From IMG/VR virus record IMGVR_UViG_3300047678_000094, positions 33,449 to 97,448 of that record: 64,000 bases of DNA. The stretch is one strand, 5' to 3'. The translations under genes and the position numbers were made by a program. Below are positions 52,746 through 59,319 of the stretch, piece by piece (the first letter of the stretch is position 1; each line of letters opens with the position of its first letter). This DNA is from a virus. Below the pieces are notes generated by a model. The model made no database searches. It saw only the letters and a program-made list of their open reading frames with translations, and was not told where the DNA came from.

Positions 52746-53684
52746 ATGATGATTCGTGAAGAATTCCTCTGGGTTGAAAAGTACCGTCCCAAGACTATCG
52801 ACGACTGTATCCTCCCAGAAAAACTTAAAGCGTCATTCCAAAGGTTCGTTGAGCAGAAAGAAGTTCCAAATCTTCTTCTGAGCGGCGGACCCGGAGTTGG
52901 TAAGACAACTGTTGCACGCGCTATGCTCGAGCAACTCGGTTGCGATTACATCGTTATCAACGGTTCTATGAATGGTGGTATTGACACCCTTCGAACCGAT
53001 ATCCAAAACTTCGCTTCATCTGTATCACTTACAGGTGGGCGTAAGTATGTCATTCTCGACGAGGCAGATTATCTTACTACTGCAACTCAACCAGCCCTCC
53101 GTAACTTCATGGAGGAATTCTCTAAGAACTGTGGCTTCATTCTGACTTGTAACTTCAAAGACAAGATCATCGCACCACTTCACTCGCGTTGTTCCGTTGT
53201 AGATTTCAAGATCACAAAGCTAGAAAAAGAAGAACTGGCGAAACAGTTCCTGAAGCGTGCCATGAACATTCTTAAGGCGGAGAATGTTGAGGCGGATAAA
53301 GGAGCCGTGGCTGGGGTGATCGTCAAGTTCTTCCCAGATTGGCGTAGGGTCCTCAACGAGCTCCAACAATATGCTGCTACTGGTAAGATTGATTCGGGTA
53401 TCCTGACAAATCTTCAAGATGTAAATCTGACGAAATTGATGGAATATCTGAAGGGTAAAAACTTCACCGCTATGCGTAAGTGGGTTGGTGAGTCGGATCT
53501 CGATGGCGTTTCTGTTTTCCGTGTCATCTATGATAAAGCAGAACAGTACGTTGTCGCCTCTTCAATCCCAAGTCTTGTCATCCTGATTGGTAAGTATCAA
53601 TATCAACATTCATTCGTATCTAACCCGGACATCAACATCGTAGCATTCCTCACAGAGTGTATGGTGGAATGTGAGTTCAAGTGA
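52746..53684 (+). CDS. 44: Clamp loader large subunit gp44
   Basis: The 312-residue AAA+ ATPase opens WVEKYRPKTIDDCILPEKLK with Walker A SGGPGVGKTT, Walker B VILDEADYLT and a sensor/arginine-finger region HSRCSVVDF. With gp62 it opens and loads gp45. Length near T4 gp44 (319). AAGGACACTC precedes the start. It overlaps the next frame by 4 bp. Confidence 0.95.
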   Translation: MMIREEFLWVEKYRPKTIDDCILPEKLKASFQRFVEQKEVPNLLLSGGPGVGKTTVARAMLEQLGCDYIVINGSMNGGIDTLRTDIQNFASSVSLTGGRKYVILDEADYLTTATQPALRNFMEEFSKNCGFILTCNFKDKIIAPLHSRCSVVDFKITKLEKEELAKQFLKRAMNILKAENVEADKGAVAGVIVKFFPDWRRVLNELQQYAATGKIDSGILTNLQDVNLTKLMEYLKGKNFTAMRKWVGESDLDGVSVFRVIYDKAEQYVVASSIPSLVILIGKYQYQHSFVSNPDINIVAFLTECMVECEFK

Positions 53685-53920
53685 GTTGGATTGAGAAGAT
53701 CTTTGACCTAATTGGTCTTCGAATTGAGAAGATTCCAACGAAGATTTGTATCTTCTGTGATGGTCCTTTACCTTCGGAACCAGCAAAGGTAATCGTCAAT
53801 GACGGTTCGGAGGTCGAAATTTGTGAGATCTGCGAGAAGATCCTCGAGCTATCCAACAAAGCCGTTAGAACGGGCAGAGCCCCGGAAAAGGATGAAGAAG
53901 ATGGCGACCAATCCTTTTGA
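53681..53920 (+). CDS. Small zinc-finger protein
   Basis: The 79-residue product starts with GTG overlapping the gene 44 stop (GTGA). It contains CIFCDG and CEICEK, two CxxC pairs 25 residues apart that form a zinc ribbon, and an acidic C-terminus. It overlaps gene 62 by 20 bp, so it is part of the clamp-loader operon. Function unknown. Confidence 0.6.
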   Translation: MSWIEKIFDLIGLRIEKIPTKICIFCDGPLPSEPAKVIVNDGSEVEICEICEKILELSNKAVRTGRAPEKDEEDGDQSF

Positions 53921-54281
53921 TTTTGTTTCAAGCGTAAACTTCACCAAGCGACACCTGATTAAAGAAGGTGAGGCGGATGAGAAGTCTTATCTTCCGTTTA
54001 TGGTAAACACCGCCTTGTCTTACTTCCCAGACACGGTGGAATACGCCAATATCATGAACATGAATTATCACCTGGACAACAAACTTCAGTATGATTATCT
54101 TTTTCACATAGTTAGACCAAAAAAACGTTTTAGTAAATGGGTTAAAAAAGAAACAGACACAATACTTCTTGCTATTTCAAAATATTATAAGTGTAATATC
54201 ACAAGAGCAAAGGAGTATAAGTCAATATTGACTGGAGACGAGATTAATCACATACTTCTTGTTTTAGAATCTTGTTCTTGA
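53901..54281 (+). CDS. 62: Clamp loader small subunit gp62
   Basis: The ATG at 53901 (MATNPFDFVSSVNFTKRHLI) has AAGG 9 bp upstream. The 126-residue protein shows LPFMVNTALSYFPDTVEYAN and LDNKLQYDYLFHIVRPKKR, the gp62 core. It is shorter than T4 gp62 (187), as in cyanophages. From about 54095 the coding sequence becomes distinctly AT-richer than the 5' half, and its 3' end overlaps a broken GIY-YIG gene on the other strand. This suggests that the tail was replaced or co-converted. Confidence 0.87.
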   Translation: MATNPFDFVSSVNFTKRHLIKEGEADEKSYLPFMVNTALSYFPDTVEYANIMNMNYHLDNKLQYDYLFHIVRPKKRFSKWVKKETDTILLAISKYYKCNITRAKEYKSILTGDEINHILLVLESCS

Positions 54282-54584
54282 TGCAAGATTTCCATGATAT
54301 CTTGAGATTGCTTGGTTTGTGGCATTTTCCACCCAAACACATATTGTAAGAATTTTGATCTTTAACGATACATTCGTTTACAATATTTTGTTCTGCTGTA
54401 AAAGCTTCTTGAATTGTGTCATAAAACGAAATTATTTCACGTTTGAAGTTTTTCTTATTGCTCTTTTTAATGCAACACCAGATCCTAGATAGCCGTCTTT
54501 GATGTCATTTGTTGAATGAACTCCGATATAGTACTTGTTGTTTATTTTGTTGATTGTTTTATATGTGAAAATATAAATAGTCAT
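54244..54584 (-). pseudogene. Frameshifted GIY-YIG homing endonuclease (Seg-like)
   Basis: On the minus strand an ATG at 54584, preceded by a perfect AAGGAGG, opens MTIYIFTYKTINKINNKYYI with GVHSTNDIKDGYLGSG, a clear GIY-YIG N-terminus. The frame stops after 50 codons. Another frame continues the same protein with NFKREIISFYDTIQEAFTAE and YNMCLGGKC, ending at 54244 inside gene 62 on the opposite strand. The break falls in the R-K-x-G-x-x-N-F region, consistent with a small deletion. The copy is probably inactive. Confidence 0.8.
54572..54579 (+). promoter_or_regulatory. Late-promoter word upstream of regA
   Basis: A perfect TATAAATA on the plus strand lies 118 bp before regA. It overlaps codons 2-5 of the minus-strand homing remnant, so chance occurrence is possible. 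Confidence 0.35.
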
Positions 54585-54697
54585 GCTGGCCTCCTTCTAG
54601 GTTAGAGTCGGTGGGACTGGTACTCCGCGACCGATATTCTATTTATAATAAATATGCTTGATAACTTAGAAGACATAAAGAAAGCACTAGGTGAAAG

Positions 54698-55093
54698 ATG
54701 AATGTTGTTGATAGTCTGTTAGAAGTCACCCTCAAAGAGAAGGACGACTTCCTGAAGGTCATGGAGACCCTCACCCGCATTGGCATTGCCTCGCGGAAGG
54801 ACAAAGTGCTTTACCAATCCTGTCACATTCTGCACAAGAAAGCCCGTTACTACATCGTCCATTTTAAGGAACTCTTTAAGATAGACGGGAAGCCGACGGA
54901 TCTTTCCGAATCTGATATCCAGCGAAGAAATGCCATTGCGCTACTCTTAGAAAGCTGGGGACTATTACAGATCGTTAATAAAACAATAGCAGAAGAGAAT
55001 ACTGTCTCGCCTAATACTATCAAGGTAATACCATTCAAGGAAAAGAATGATTGGTCCCTTACCCCAAAGTATAACATCGGTAAAAAGCGTTAA
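54698..55093 (+). CDS. regA: Translational repressor RegA
   Basis: The 131-residue protein matches RegA: VDSLLEVTLKEKDDFLKVME, TLTRIGIASRKDKVLYQSCH and ILHKKARYYIVHFKELFKID. RegA binds the start region of many early mRNAs and blocks their translation. Length is near that of T4 RegA (122). A 15-codon frame (54655-54702) ending in KKALGER precedes it and may be a leftover of a gene 62 end. Confidence 0.94.
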   Translation: MNVVDSLLEVTLKEKDDFLKVMETLTRIGIASRKDKVLYQSCHILHKKARYYIVHFKELFKIDGKPTDLSESDIQRRNAIALLLESWGLLQIVNKTIAEENTVSPNTIKVIPFKEKNDWSLTPKYNIGKKR

Positions 55094-55138
55094 GTTTCAG
55101 GGTTTTACGACTTAGTAGAAAAAAAGTTGTAAAACCGC

Positions 55139-55167
55139 TTGACAAAAAGACCGAAAAGCGGCATACT
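55139..55167 (+). promoter_or_regulatory. Sigma70-like promoter
   Basis: A perfect TTGACA (55139-55144) and CATACT (55162-55167) are spaced 17 bp apart, 24 bp upstream of the ATG at 55192. Confidence 0.7.
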
Positions 55168-55191
55168 GAGACGGTGATAGGAGATACGCCT

Positions 55192-55374
55192 ATGGACGTT
55201 TTGGTTTACCGCCTCGCAACGCTTGATGACAGTATTGACCGTGTTGAGCAACTTGCAGATGAACTTGATTCCCGCCTTCGTCGTGGGGAACGCCTCGCTG
55301 ATGAGGAACTCGATTGGCTCGATTGGGCCAACAGCGTCACCAGCACGGCCAATTCTCAGCCGGTGGCCGCGTGA
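55192..55374 (+). CDS. Small acidic hypothetical protein
   Basis: The ATG at 55192 follows AGGAGA with 7 bp spacing and lies just downstream of a sigma70-like promoter. The 60-residue product is acidic and helical (LATLDDSIDRVEQLADELDS). It is the first of three small overlapping early genes. A 66-residue version from GTG at 55174 is less likely because it would start at the transcript end. Confidence 0.6.
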   Translation: MDVLVYRLATLDDSIDRVEQLADELDSRLRRGERLADEELDWLDWANSVTSTANSQPVAA

Positions 55375-55547
55375 TGAAATTCCATAACGAGGATGGCACA
55401 CTCAAAGGTGATTTGGATGAGCGATATACGTTCGCGTGTGAGGAGCTTGATCTGATGCTCCAAACCGGACACATTACGCGTAGTCAATACTACTCTGAGT
55501 GTCGTAATCTAGAACGCGAATTTTATGGAGACGACTATGTCGATTGA
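55374..55547 (+). CDS. Small hypothetical protein
   Basis: The 57-residue product starts on the preceding stop (TGATG). It is acidic with an amphipathic helix (TFACEELDLMLQTGHITRSQ). Coupled early gene of unknown role. Confidence 0.55.
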   Translation: MKFHNEDGTLKGDLDERYTFACEELDLMLQTGHITRSQYYSECRNLEREFYGDDYVD

Positions 55548-55833
55548 GATGACAGTTTACGATTTCGTCACAGATCAGGAAGTACCTGTCGCGGTTCGAT
55601 ATTCTGTCGGACCTGGGAAATACGCTGTTCAGATGTGCGTTCCTTTTAAGCGGTGGCTTGAGTTGTGTGAGTTTTTCTCTGACGTAATTGAGGATGATGG
55701 ATTTCGACCGACAGGTCGTCGTTCTATAGCTAAACATCACATGGCTTTTTGGGTCAATAAAGCTGAGTATGTGAATTGGACCTATGTTGAGAACGTTCCA
55801 AGTTCTCACACCAAGGGAAGAGAACACAACTAA
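55537..55833 (+). CDS. Small hypothetical protein
   Basis: The ATG at 55537 has GGAG 7 bp upstream and overlaps the preceding gene by 11 bp. The 98-residue product is a mixed alpha/beta protein (MTVYDFVTDQEVPVAVRYSV, FKRWLELCEFFSDVIEDDGF). No family is recognised. A tRNA region follows. Confidence 0.55.
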   Translation: MSIEMTVYDFVTDQEVPVAVRYSVGPGKYAVQMCVPFKRWLELCEFFSDVIEDDGFRPTGRRSIAKHHMAFWVNKAEYVNWTYVENVPSSHTKGREHN

Positions 55834-55839
55834 TAACCT

Positions 55840-55938
55840 GACCACGTAGCTCAGTTGGATTAGAGCAGTAGCCTTCGTCTTTATAAAGGCGTGATGGACC
55901 TGCAGGTCCATCACGTTCCGACGAATGTAAAAGTTATT
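55840..55938 (+). other. Degenerate tRNA-like segment with a perfect palindrome
   Basis: GTAGCTCAGTTGGATTAGAGC is a textbook D-arm, but the downstream part does not complete a cloverleaf. It reads instead into GCCTT...AAGGC and a perfect 26-nt palindrome at 55890-55915 (stem CGTGATGGACCTG). It is probably a broken tRNA gene interrupted by the palindrome; a processed unusual RNA is an alternative. Confidence 0.4.
55890..55915. repeat. Perfect 26-bp palindrome
   Basis: CGTGATGGACCTG is followed directly by its exact reverse complement. A gapless palindrome could form a cruciform or serve as a protein binding or cleavage site. No T-run follows, so a simple terminator is unlikely. Confidence 0.7.
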
Positions 55939-56013
55939 GCCCCGTTCGTCTAATGGAAAGGACACAAAACTTCTAATTTTGTAATCGTGGTTCGATTCCA
56001 CGACGGGGTGCCA
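55939..56013 (+). tRNA. tRNA-Arg (anticodon TCT)
   Basis: Full cloverleaf: acceptor GCCCCGT/ACGGGGT, D-stem GTCT/GGAC, anticodon stem CAAAA/TTTTG around loop CTTCTAA (anticodon TCT), T-arm CGTGG-TTCGATT-CCACG, then G and encoded CCA. It reads AGA codons. Confidence 0.9.
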
Positions 56014-56057
56014 AACCGATAAATACTCTGTCAGTCGCTTAAACACAGGAAAACAAT

Positions 56058-56582
56058 ATGAGATCGCTAGCAGAAGTCTTTGTTGAAGTTCTTTCAGAAG
56101 AAAAACCTTACCGCGTAAGGATTTCTGGTAAGGGTAAACGCGCTGGCCAGGTGCGTGTCACTATGAGTGATGCAGAAGCGCAGCGCCACCGTTCGCCTTC
56201 GATCTTGAAAGATCGTGAACCGCAGGTTGGTGATCACGTTCGCAGACCTTATGATTGGAACACTGTTTCGGTCGTAACTAAAGTAGAGAAGAAAGCTGAG
56301 CCTGATAAATACGGTAATACTCATACAATTACTCACCAAGCTCTTGGACGTATTTGGTCAACCAAATCAGGATCGCCTGCTCAGGGTAATGGATACAAAC
56401 CATCTAAAGTAGCGACACCACCAAAAACGGTTTCTGTTGGTCTACACCCCAAGCATGGTTGGCATTCAGATCCAGGTCGCTATAATTCCAGCCATCATGA
56501 TACACAACCTCAGGGTTATGAGCACTTTGTTGTGACACCGAAAGCCGCCAGCTATTTGGATTTATATAAAGACAAAAAATAA
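56058..56582 (+). CDS. Hypothetical basic protein
   Basis: The 174-residue product has a helical N-terminus (MRSLAEVFVEVLSEEKPYRV), then a basic, His/Pro-rich region (HPKHGWHSDPGRYNSSHHDT). ISGKGKRAGQVRV is a motif I associate with small T4-like phage proteins of unknown function. There is no recognisable catalytic signature. Confidence 0.55.
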   Translation: MRSLAEVFVEVLSEEKPYRVRISGKGKRAGQVRVTMSDAEAQRHRSPSILKDREPQVGDHVRRPYDWNTVSVVTKVEKKAEPDKYGNTHTITHQALGRIWSTKSGSPAQGNGYKPSKVATPPKTVSVGLHPKHGWHSDPGRYNSSHHDTQPQGYEHFVVTPKAASYLDLYKDKK

Positions 56583-56599
56583 CGCTGAAGTTTGTATGT

Positions 56600-56719
56600 A
56601 TGTATACGGACGGAAAGGTGAAAACTGTCTACTTTCCGTCCAAAGAACAATTCCTGATGTTTGTCCAATCCGAGGGTGACCATCTAGTAGAGTGGACTGA
56701 AGTTGTAATTCCTGATTGA
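56600..56719 (+). CDS. Micro-ORF (39 aa)
   Basis: The frame MYTDGKVKTVYFPSKEQFLM plus 19 residues looks like a real small protein (alternating beta pattern, ends WTEVVIPD). It lacks a good ribosome binding site and could begin at a non-ATG codon upstream (56585, CTG). Its stop overlaps the -35 box of the next promoter. Confidence 0.4.
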   Translation: MYTDGKVKTVYFPSKEQFLMFVQSEGDHLVEWTEVVIPD

Positions 56720-56744
56720 CATTGGACCCGATACCGGGTATATT
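56716..56744 (+). promoter_or_regulatory. Sigma70-like promoter directly at the kinase start
   Basis: A perfect TTGACA (56716-56721) and TATATT (56739-56744) are 17 bp apart. The -10 ends 6 bp before the ATG at 56751, so the transcript would begin at or very near the start codon. Confidence 0.7.
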
Positions 56745-56750
56745 AGGTGA

Positions 56751-57302
56751 ATGATGCGACAAATTCTCGGTAAAGAAATTCCTGAACTGATCATAATGAT
56801 TGGTCCTTCTGGGTCAGGTAAATCGACCCTCGCGAAGGATCTCAAGCATCCGATCGTTTCGACAGATACAATCCGCCAAAATTTGTTTGGGTTGAGAGAC
56901 GATAAGATTGATCCGGAAGCTTACACGCAACAAGGTTTCAGCGACACCTTTGCCGCTGCTAAATTTGTTGTAGAAGGATATTTGCGCGCTGGACAATCAG
57001 TTATCTATGATGCGACCAATCTAACAAAGAGCGATCGGCGTCAGTTTCTGTTGTGGCTTGGGCTGTTGGATAACACACCTTTGCTTGAACGTACAAGGGT
57101 CAGCGTTGTTTACTGTATTGTTGATCGCCCGTTGAACGATAAGATAAATTCTTATCGAGCGCGTGTTAAATCAGGTGATCCTGTTTACCACACAAGCGAA
57201 GATATCATACAACGACACCATGATAAGATGCAGACGCATCAAATTGATGCAGTGTTGGGTGATGGAATTCCTTGGATTACCGTTTGGGATTATCGCAAGT
57301 GA
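56751..57302 (+). CDS. Polynucleotide kinase-like P-loop kinase
   Basis: The 183-residue protein has Walker A GPSGSGKSTLAKDL (residues about 18-31), STDTIRQNLFG, and YDATNLTKSDRRQF, the pattern of the 5'-kinase domain of T4 Pnkp and related RNA/DNA kinases. The C-terminal 3'-phosphatase domain of T4 Pnkp (301 aa) is absent. With the RNA ligase 1 gene downstream it may form a tRNA-repair pair. The transcript may be leaderless. Confidence 0.82.
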   Translation: MMRQILGKEIPELIIMIGPSGSGKSTLAKDLKHPIVSTDTIRQNLFGLRDDKIDPEAYTQQGFSDTFAAAKFVVEGYLRAGQSVIYDATNLTKSDRRQFLLWLGLLDNTPLLERTRVSVVYCIVDRPLNDKINSYRARVKSGDPVYHTSEDIIQRHHDKMQTHQIDAVLGDGIPWITVWDYRK

Positions 57303-57529
57303 GAGATTTTTTTGGAAATGATCTGAAGGTTGGTGATGAGGTCGCATTCTGCGAGCCTGGTTATCGCAACCTGATTACTGGAAAGATCCTCAATTTCACA
57401 CCACAAAAAGTGCGTGTTCAATACTTTGCGATGGACAAACGCAATACGACCTATTTGAGTGAACCGAATTTTCTCGTCAAGAAAATTCCTGTGTCAGTAA
57501 GAGATTTGATGGGTAAGGACGCCTGGTGA
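57299..57529 (+). CDS. Small hypothetical protein, SH3-like
   Basis: GTG at 57299 overlaps the kinase stop (GTGA). The 76-residue product (LKVGDEVAFCEPGYRNLITG, KVRVQYFAMDKRNTTYL) looks like a small beta-barrel domain. Function unknown. Confidence 0.55.
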   Translation: MRDFFGNDLKVGDEVAFCEPGYRNLITGKILNFTPQKVRVQYFAMDKRNTTYLSEPNFLVKKIPVSVRDLMGKDAW

Positions 57530-57554
57530 ACTAAACAAAAAGAAGAAAGAGAAA

Positions 57555-57746
57555 ATGAAGAATATTGTTGTTGCTGCTCTGGCAGTTATTTCTTTGTCTG
57601 CTTGTAGTGGTGGTGGAACCCCAGCGGTTCCTCCTACTCTAGAAGAACAGGGTATTGAGAAAGTTTGTACCCCGGCCGATCCGACCACAGGTACACCTGA
57701 AGTTTGCGTTTGCAAAACCGCAACTGAAGCAACTACCTGTCCATAA
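57555..57746 (+). CDS. Small phage lipoprotein
   Basis: The 63-residue product has a signal peptide with a lipobox (LAVISLSAC, Cys17 acylation site) followed by a Gly/Pro/Thr-rich mature part with three more Cys. Expected in the host inner or outer membrane facing the periplasm. Phage lipoproteins often act in superinfection exclusion or lysis, which is not shown here. Confidence 0.7.
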   Translation: MKNIVVAALAVISLSACSGGGTPAVPPTLEEQGIEKVCTPADPTTGTPEVCVCKTATEATTCP

Positions 57747-57748
57747 TT

Positions 57749-58062
57749 CGTAGGGAATTCTTCTGTTATACCTACGTGCGTGCTGTTCTAGAGCAGTCGA
57801 GTTCAACAGAAATTGACGTACTTAATTCTGAGTCTGACGTACGCTCTTAAAATGACTTCGGGCAGTCCTGGCCTGCCGTAAAAGCCAGGGGCTATTTTTA
57901 AGCAGTGGATTGAAACAGACCCGAAAATACTGACGAAGCAGGGATGCATCCCGGATGAAGCGGTAATTGGTAAGTAGGGCGTCACTCGGTGACTGGCTTA
58001 ATATCGTGAAAGCCGACGCAGAAGGCTTGACTTTGGTGGACGGGAGAGAAATCCACACAGAT
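57749..58062 (+). ncRNA. Candidate structured RNA between lipoprotein and MazG-like genes
   Basis: About 330 bp without a plausible gene contain many local hairpins in order: CGTAGG/CCTACG (57749-57776), CCTGGC/GCCAGG (57867-57889, followed by ATTTTTA and thus also terminator-like), palindrome GGGATGCATCCC (57941-57952), GTCAC-TCG-GTGAC (57981-57993), AAGCC/GGCTT, and GTGGA/TCCAC (58036-58056). TGACGTAC is directly repeated near 57833. No known RNA family is recognised. It could be a free RNA or a long 5' leader of the next gene. Confidence 0.4.
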
Positions 58063-58079
58063 TTTATGAAAGAGAGATT

Positions 58080-58439
58080 ATGAGTCAACTTGATGGATAT
58101 ACGATTGATGCTGGTGAATGGGTAAGAAAAGTTTTTCCAGATGAAATTGTTTTTGATGGTATCGAAAGATGCAGTCGCTTTTTGGAAGAATCTCTTGAGC
58201 TCGTTCAGGCTCTAGGATATGATCGCGAAAAAGCCCATGTTCTTGTAGATTATGTATTCAGTCGCCCGGCTGGTGAAAAACGCCAAGAGCTTGGTGGTGT
58301 GATGGTAACTCTTGCCATTTTGTCTTATGTCAATTCTATGCATATGTGGGATGAGGGACAATACGAATTGCGTCGTATAAGTAAACCTGAAGTGATTGAA
58401 AAGATCAAAGAGAAACAAAAATCGAAACCTAAATTTTAG
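58080..58439 (+). CDS. MazG-like nucleotide pyrophosphohydrolase
   Basis: The 119-residue protein has the all-alpha NTP-PPase pattern: RFLEESLELVQALGYDREKA with the EExxE metal motif, then SRPAGEKRQELGGVMVTLAI with the second acidic helix. Phage members hydrolyse (d)NTPs or alarmones. AGAGAGATT precedes the ATG. Its last base is the first base of the following tRNA-Asp. Confidence 0.75.
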   Translation: MSQLDGYTIDAGEWVRKVFPDEIVFDGIERCSRFLEESLELVQALGYDREKAHVLVDYVFSRPAGEKRQELGGVMVTLAILSYVNSMHMWDEGQYELRRISKPEVIEKIKEKQKSKPKF

Positions 58440-58515
58440 GACCATTAGCTCAGCGGTTTAGAGCTTCCCGTTGTCTGCGGGAATGTCGCCGGTTCGAATC
58501 CGGCATGGTTCGCCA
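58439..58515 (+). tRNA. tRNA-Asp (anticodon GTC)
   Basis: Cloverleaf: acceptor GGACCAT/ATGGTTC, D-arm GCTC...GAGC, anticodon arm TCCCG-TTGTCTG-CGGGA, T-arm GCCGG-TTCGAAT-CCGGC, then G and encoded CCA. Confidence 0.93.
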
Positions 58516-58520
58516 CTATT

Positions 58521-58601
58521 GTTCTTGTAGCTCAACTGGACCAGAGCATCAGATTACGAATCTGGGGGTTGATGAGGGTTCAAATCCTTCCAAGAACGCC
58601 A
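58521..58601 (+). tRNA. tRNA-Arg (anticodon ACG)
   Basis: Cloverleaf: acceptor GTTCTTG/CAAGAAC, anticodon arm TCAGA-TTACGAA-TCTGG-type, T-arm GAGGG-TTCAAAT-CCTTC, G and encoded CCA. A34 would be deaminated to inosine by host TadA to read CGN codons. The variable loop is slightly long. Confidence 0.85.
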
Positions 58602-58607
58602 CAATTC

Positions 58608-58790
58608 ACGAGACCTCTGTATGCTGTCACATACGGCCTTGACAGAGGACAGTCTAGTAAGCTGACACTTTCCTGTCACCGGAACGACAAAGGTCTCGTG
58701 TCTTAGTTCGCAGGCTGGGTGTAGCCAGTTGCTAGTTCGATTCTAGCAGTAAAGATGGGGTCGCTCCACAGGAGTTGCAATACTCCCCCT
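58608..58790 (+). ncRNA. Candidate structured RNA after the Asp/Arg tRNAs
   Basis: No gene is present. ACGAGACCT (58608-58616) pairs perfectly with AGGTCTCGT (58691-58699), enclosing hairpins CCTCTGT/ACAGAGG and TGACA/TGTCA. Just downstream is a GGCT/AGCC hairpin and a perfect T-arm-like stem-loop, TGCTAG-TTCGATT-CTAGCA (58730-58748). It could be a highly diverged tRNA, a tRNA fused to an extra domain, or a new RNA. No family is recognised. Confidence 0.4.
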
Positions 58791-58812
58791 GAGATTTTAT
58801 TATGAGGATGTT

Positions 58813-59316
58813 ATGTTTCCACTGATCAAACATATCGATGATGTGCTACCGCATATCGCTGACAAGCCCGAGATCGCTCGGATCGAAAAGGATGGGTACA
58901 CCGTTCTAGACTACATCTACGCTGGTGTCAGCACCTTTGACAACGCTTTCGCCCGCGAGTGCCGTGGCCTAAAGTTTGACTCACAAGGTAATCTGATCGG
59001 GCGACCGTTCCACAAGTTCTTCAATCTGAATGAGACTGAAGAAACGAAATTCGAAAACCAAGACTGGAGTCAGCAACTCTTTATTCACAACAAGTGGGAT
59101 GGTTCTATGATCCATCCGGCTCTTGTTAATGGTGAGCTTGTGTTCATGACTCGTAAGGGTGTAACTGATGTTGCGCTTCAAGCTATGTCTGAATGTGAAT
59201 ACGATGCGGATGAAATGATTCGTCATATTCGTGATGGGTTCACGCCTATCTATGAGTTCATCTCACCGAACAACAAAATCGTTCTTCACTACGACGAAGC
59301 TCGACTTGTGCCTTAG
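58813..59316 (+). CDS. rnlA: RNA ligase 1 (Rnl1), N-terminal part up to an in-frame amber codon
   Basis: The 167 residues match T4 RNA ligase 1. CRGLKFDSQGNLIGRPFHKF and FNLNE precede nucleotidyl-transferase motif I NKWDGSMI with Lys94 as the AMP acceptor; YEFISPNNKIVLHYDE is motif IIIa. Translation meets TAG at codon 168, exactly where the aligned T4 enzyme has a Leu, and the same frame continues with matching sequence. Motifs IV and V lie beyond the stop. Alone this half cannot be an active ligase. The gene is either broken by one base change, read through, or expressed as two pieces. Confidence 0.85.
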   Translation: MFPLIKHIDDVLPHIADKPEIARIEKDGYTVLDYIYAGVSTFDNAFARECRGLKFDSQGNLIGRPFHKFFNLNETEETKFENQDWSQQLFIHNKWDGSMIHPALVNGELVFMTRKGVTDVALQAMSECEYDADEMIRHIRDGFTPIYEFISPNNKIVLHYDEARLVP

Positions 59317-59319
59317 AAT

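Noticed and set aside
55474-56046. Minus-strand open frame of 190 codons
   Set aside because: It covers a coupled plus-strand gene, the tRNA-Arg gene and the palindrome, and has no ribosome binding site or recognisable domain.
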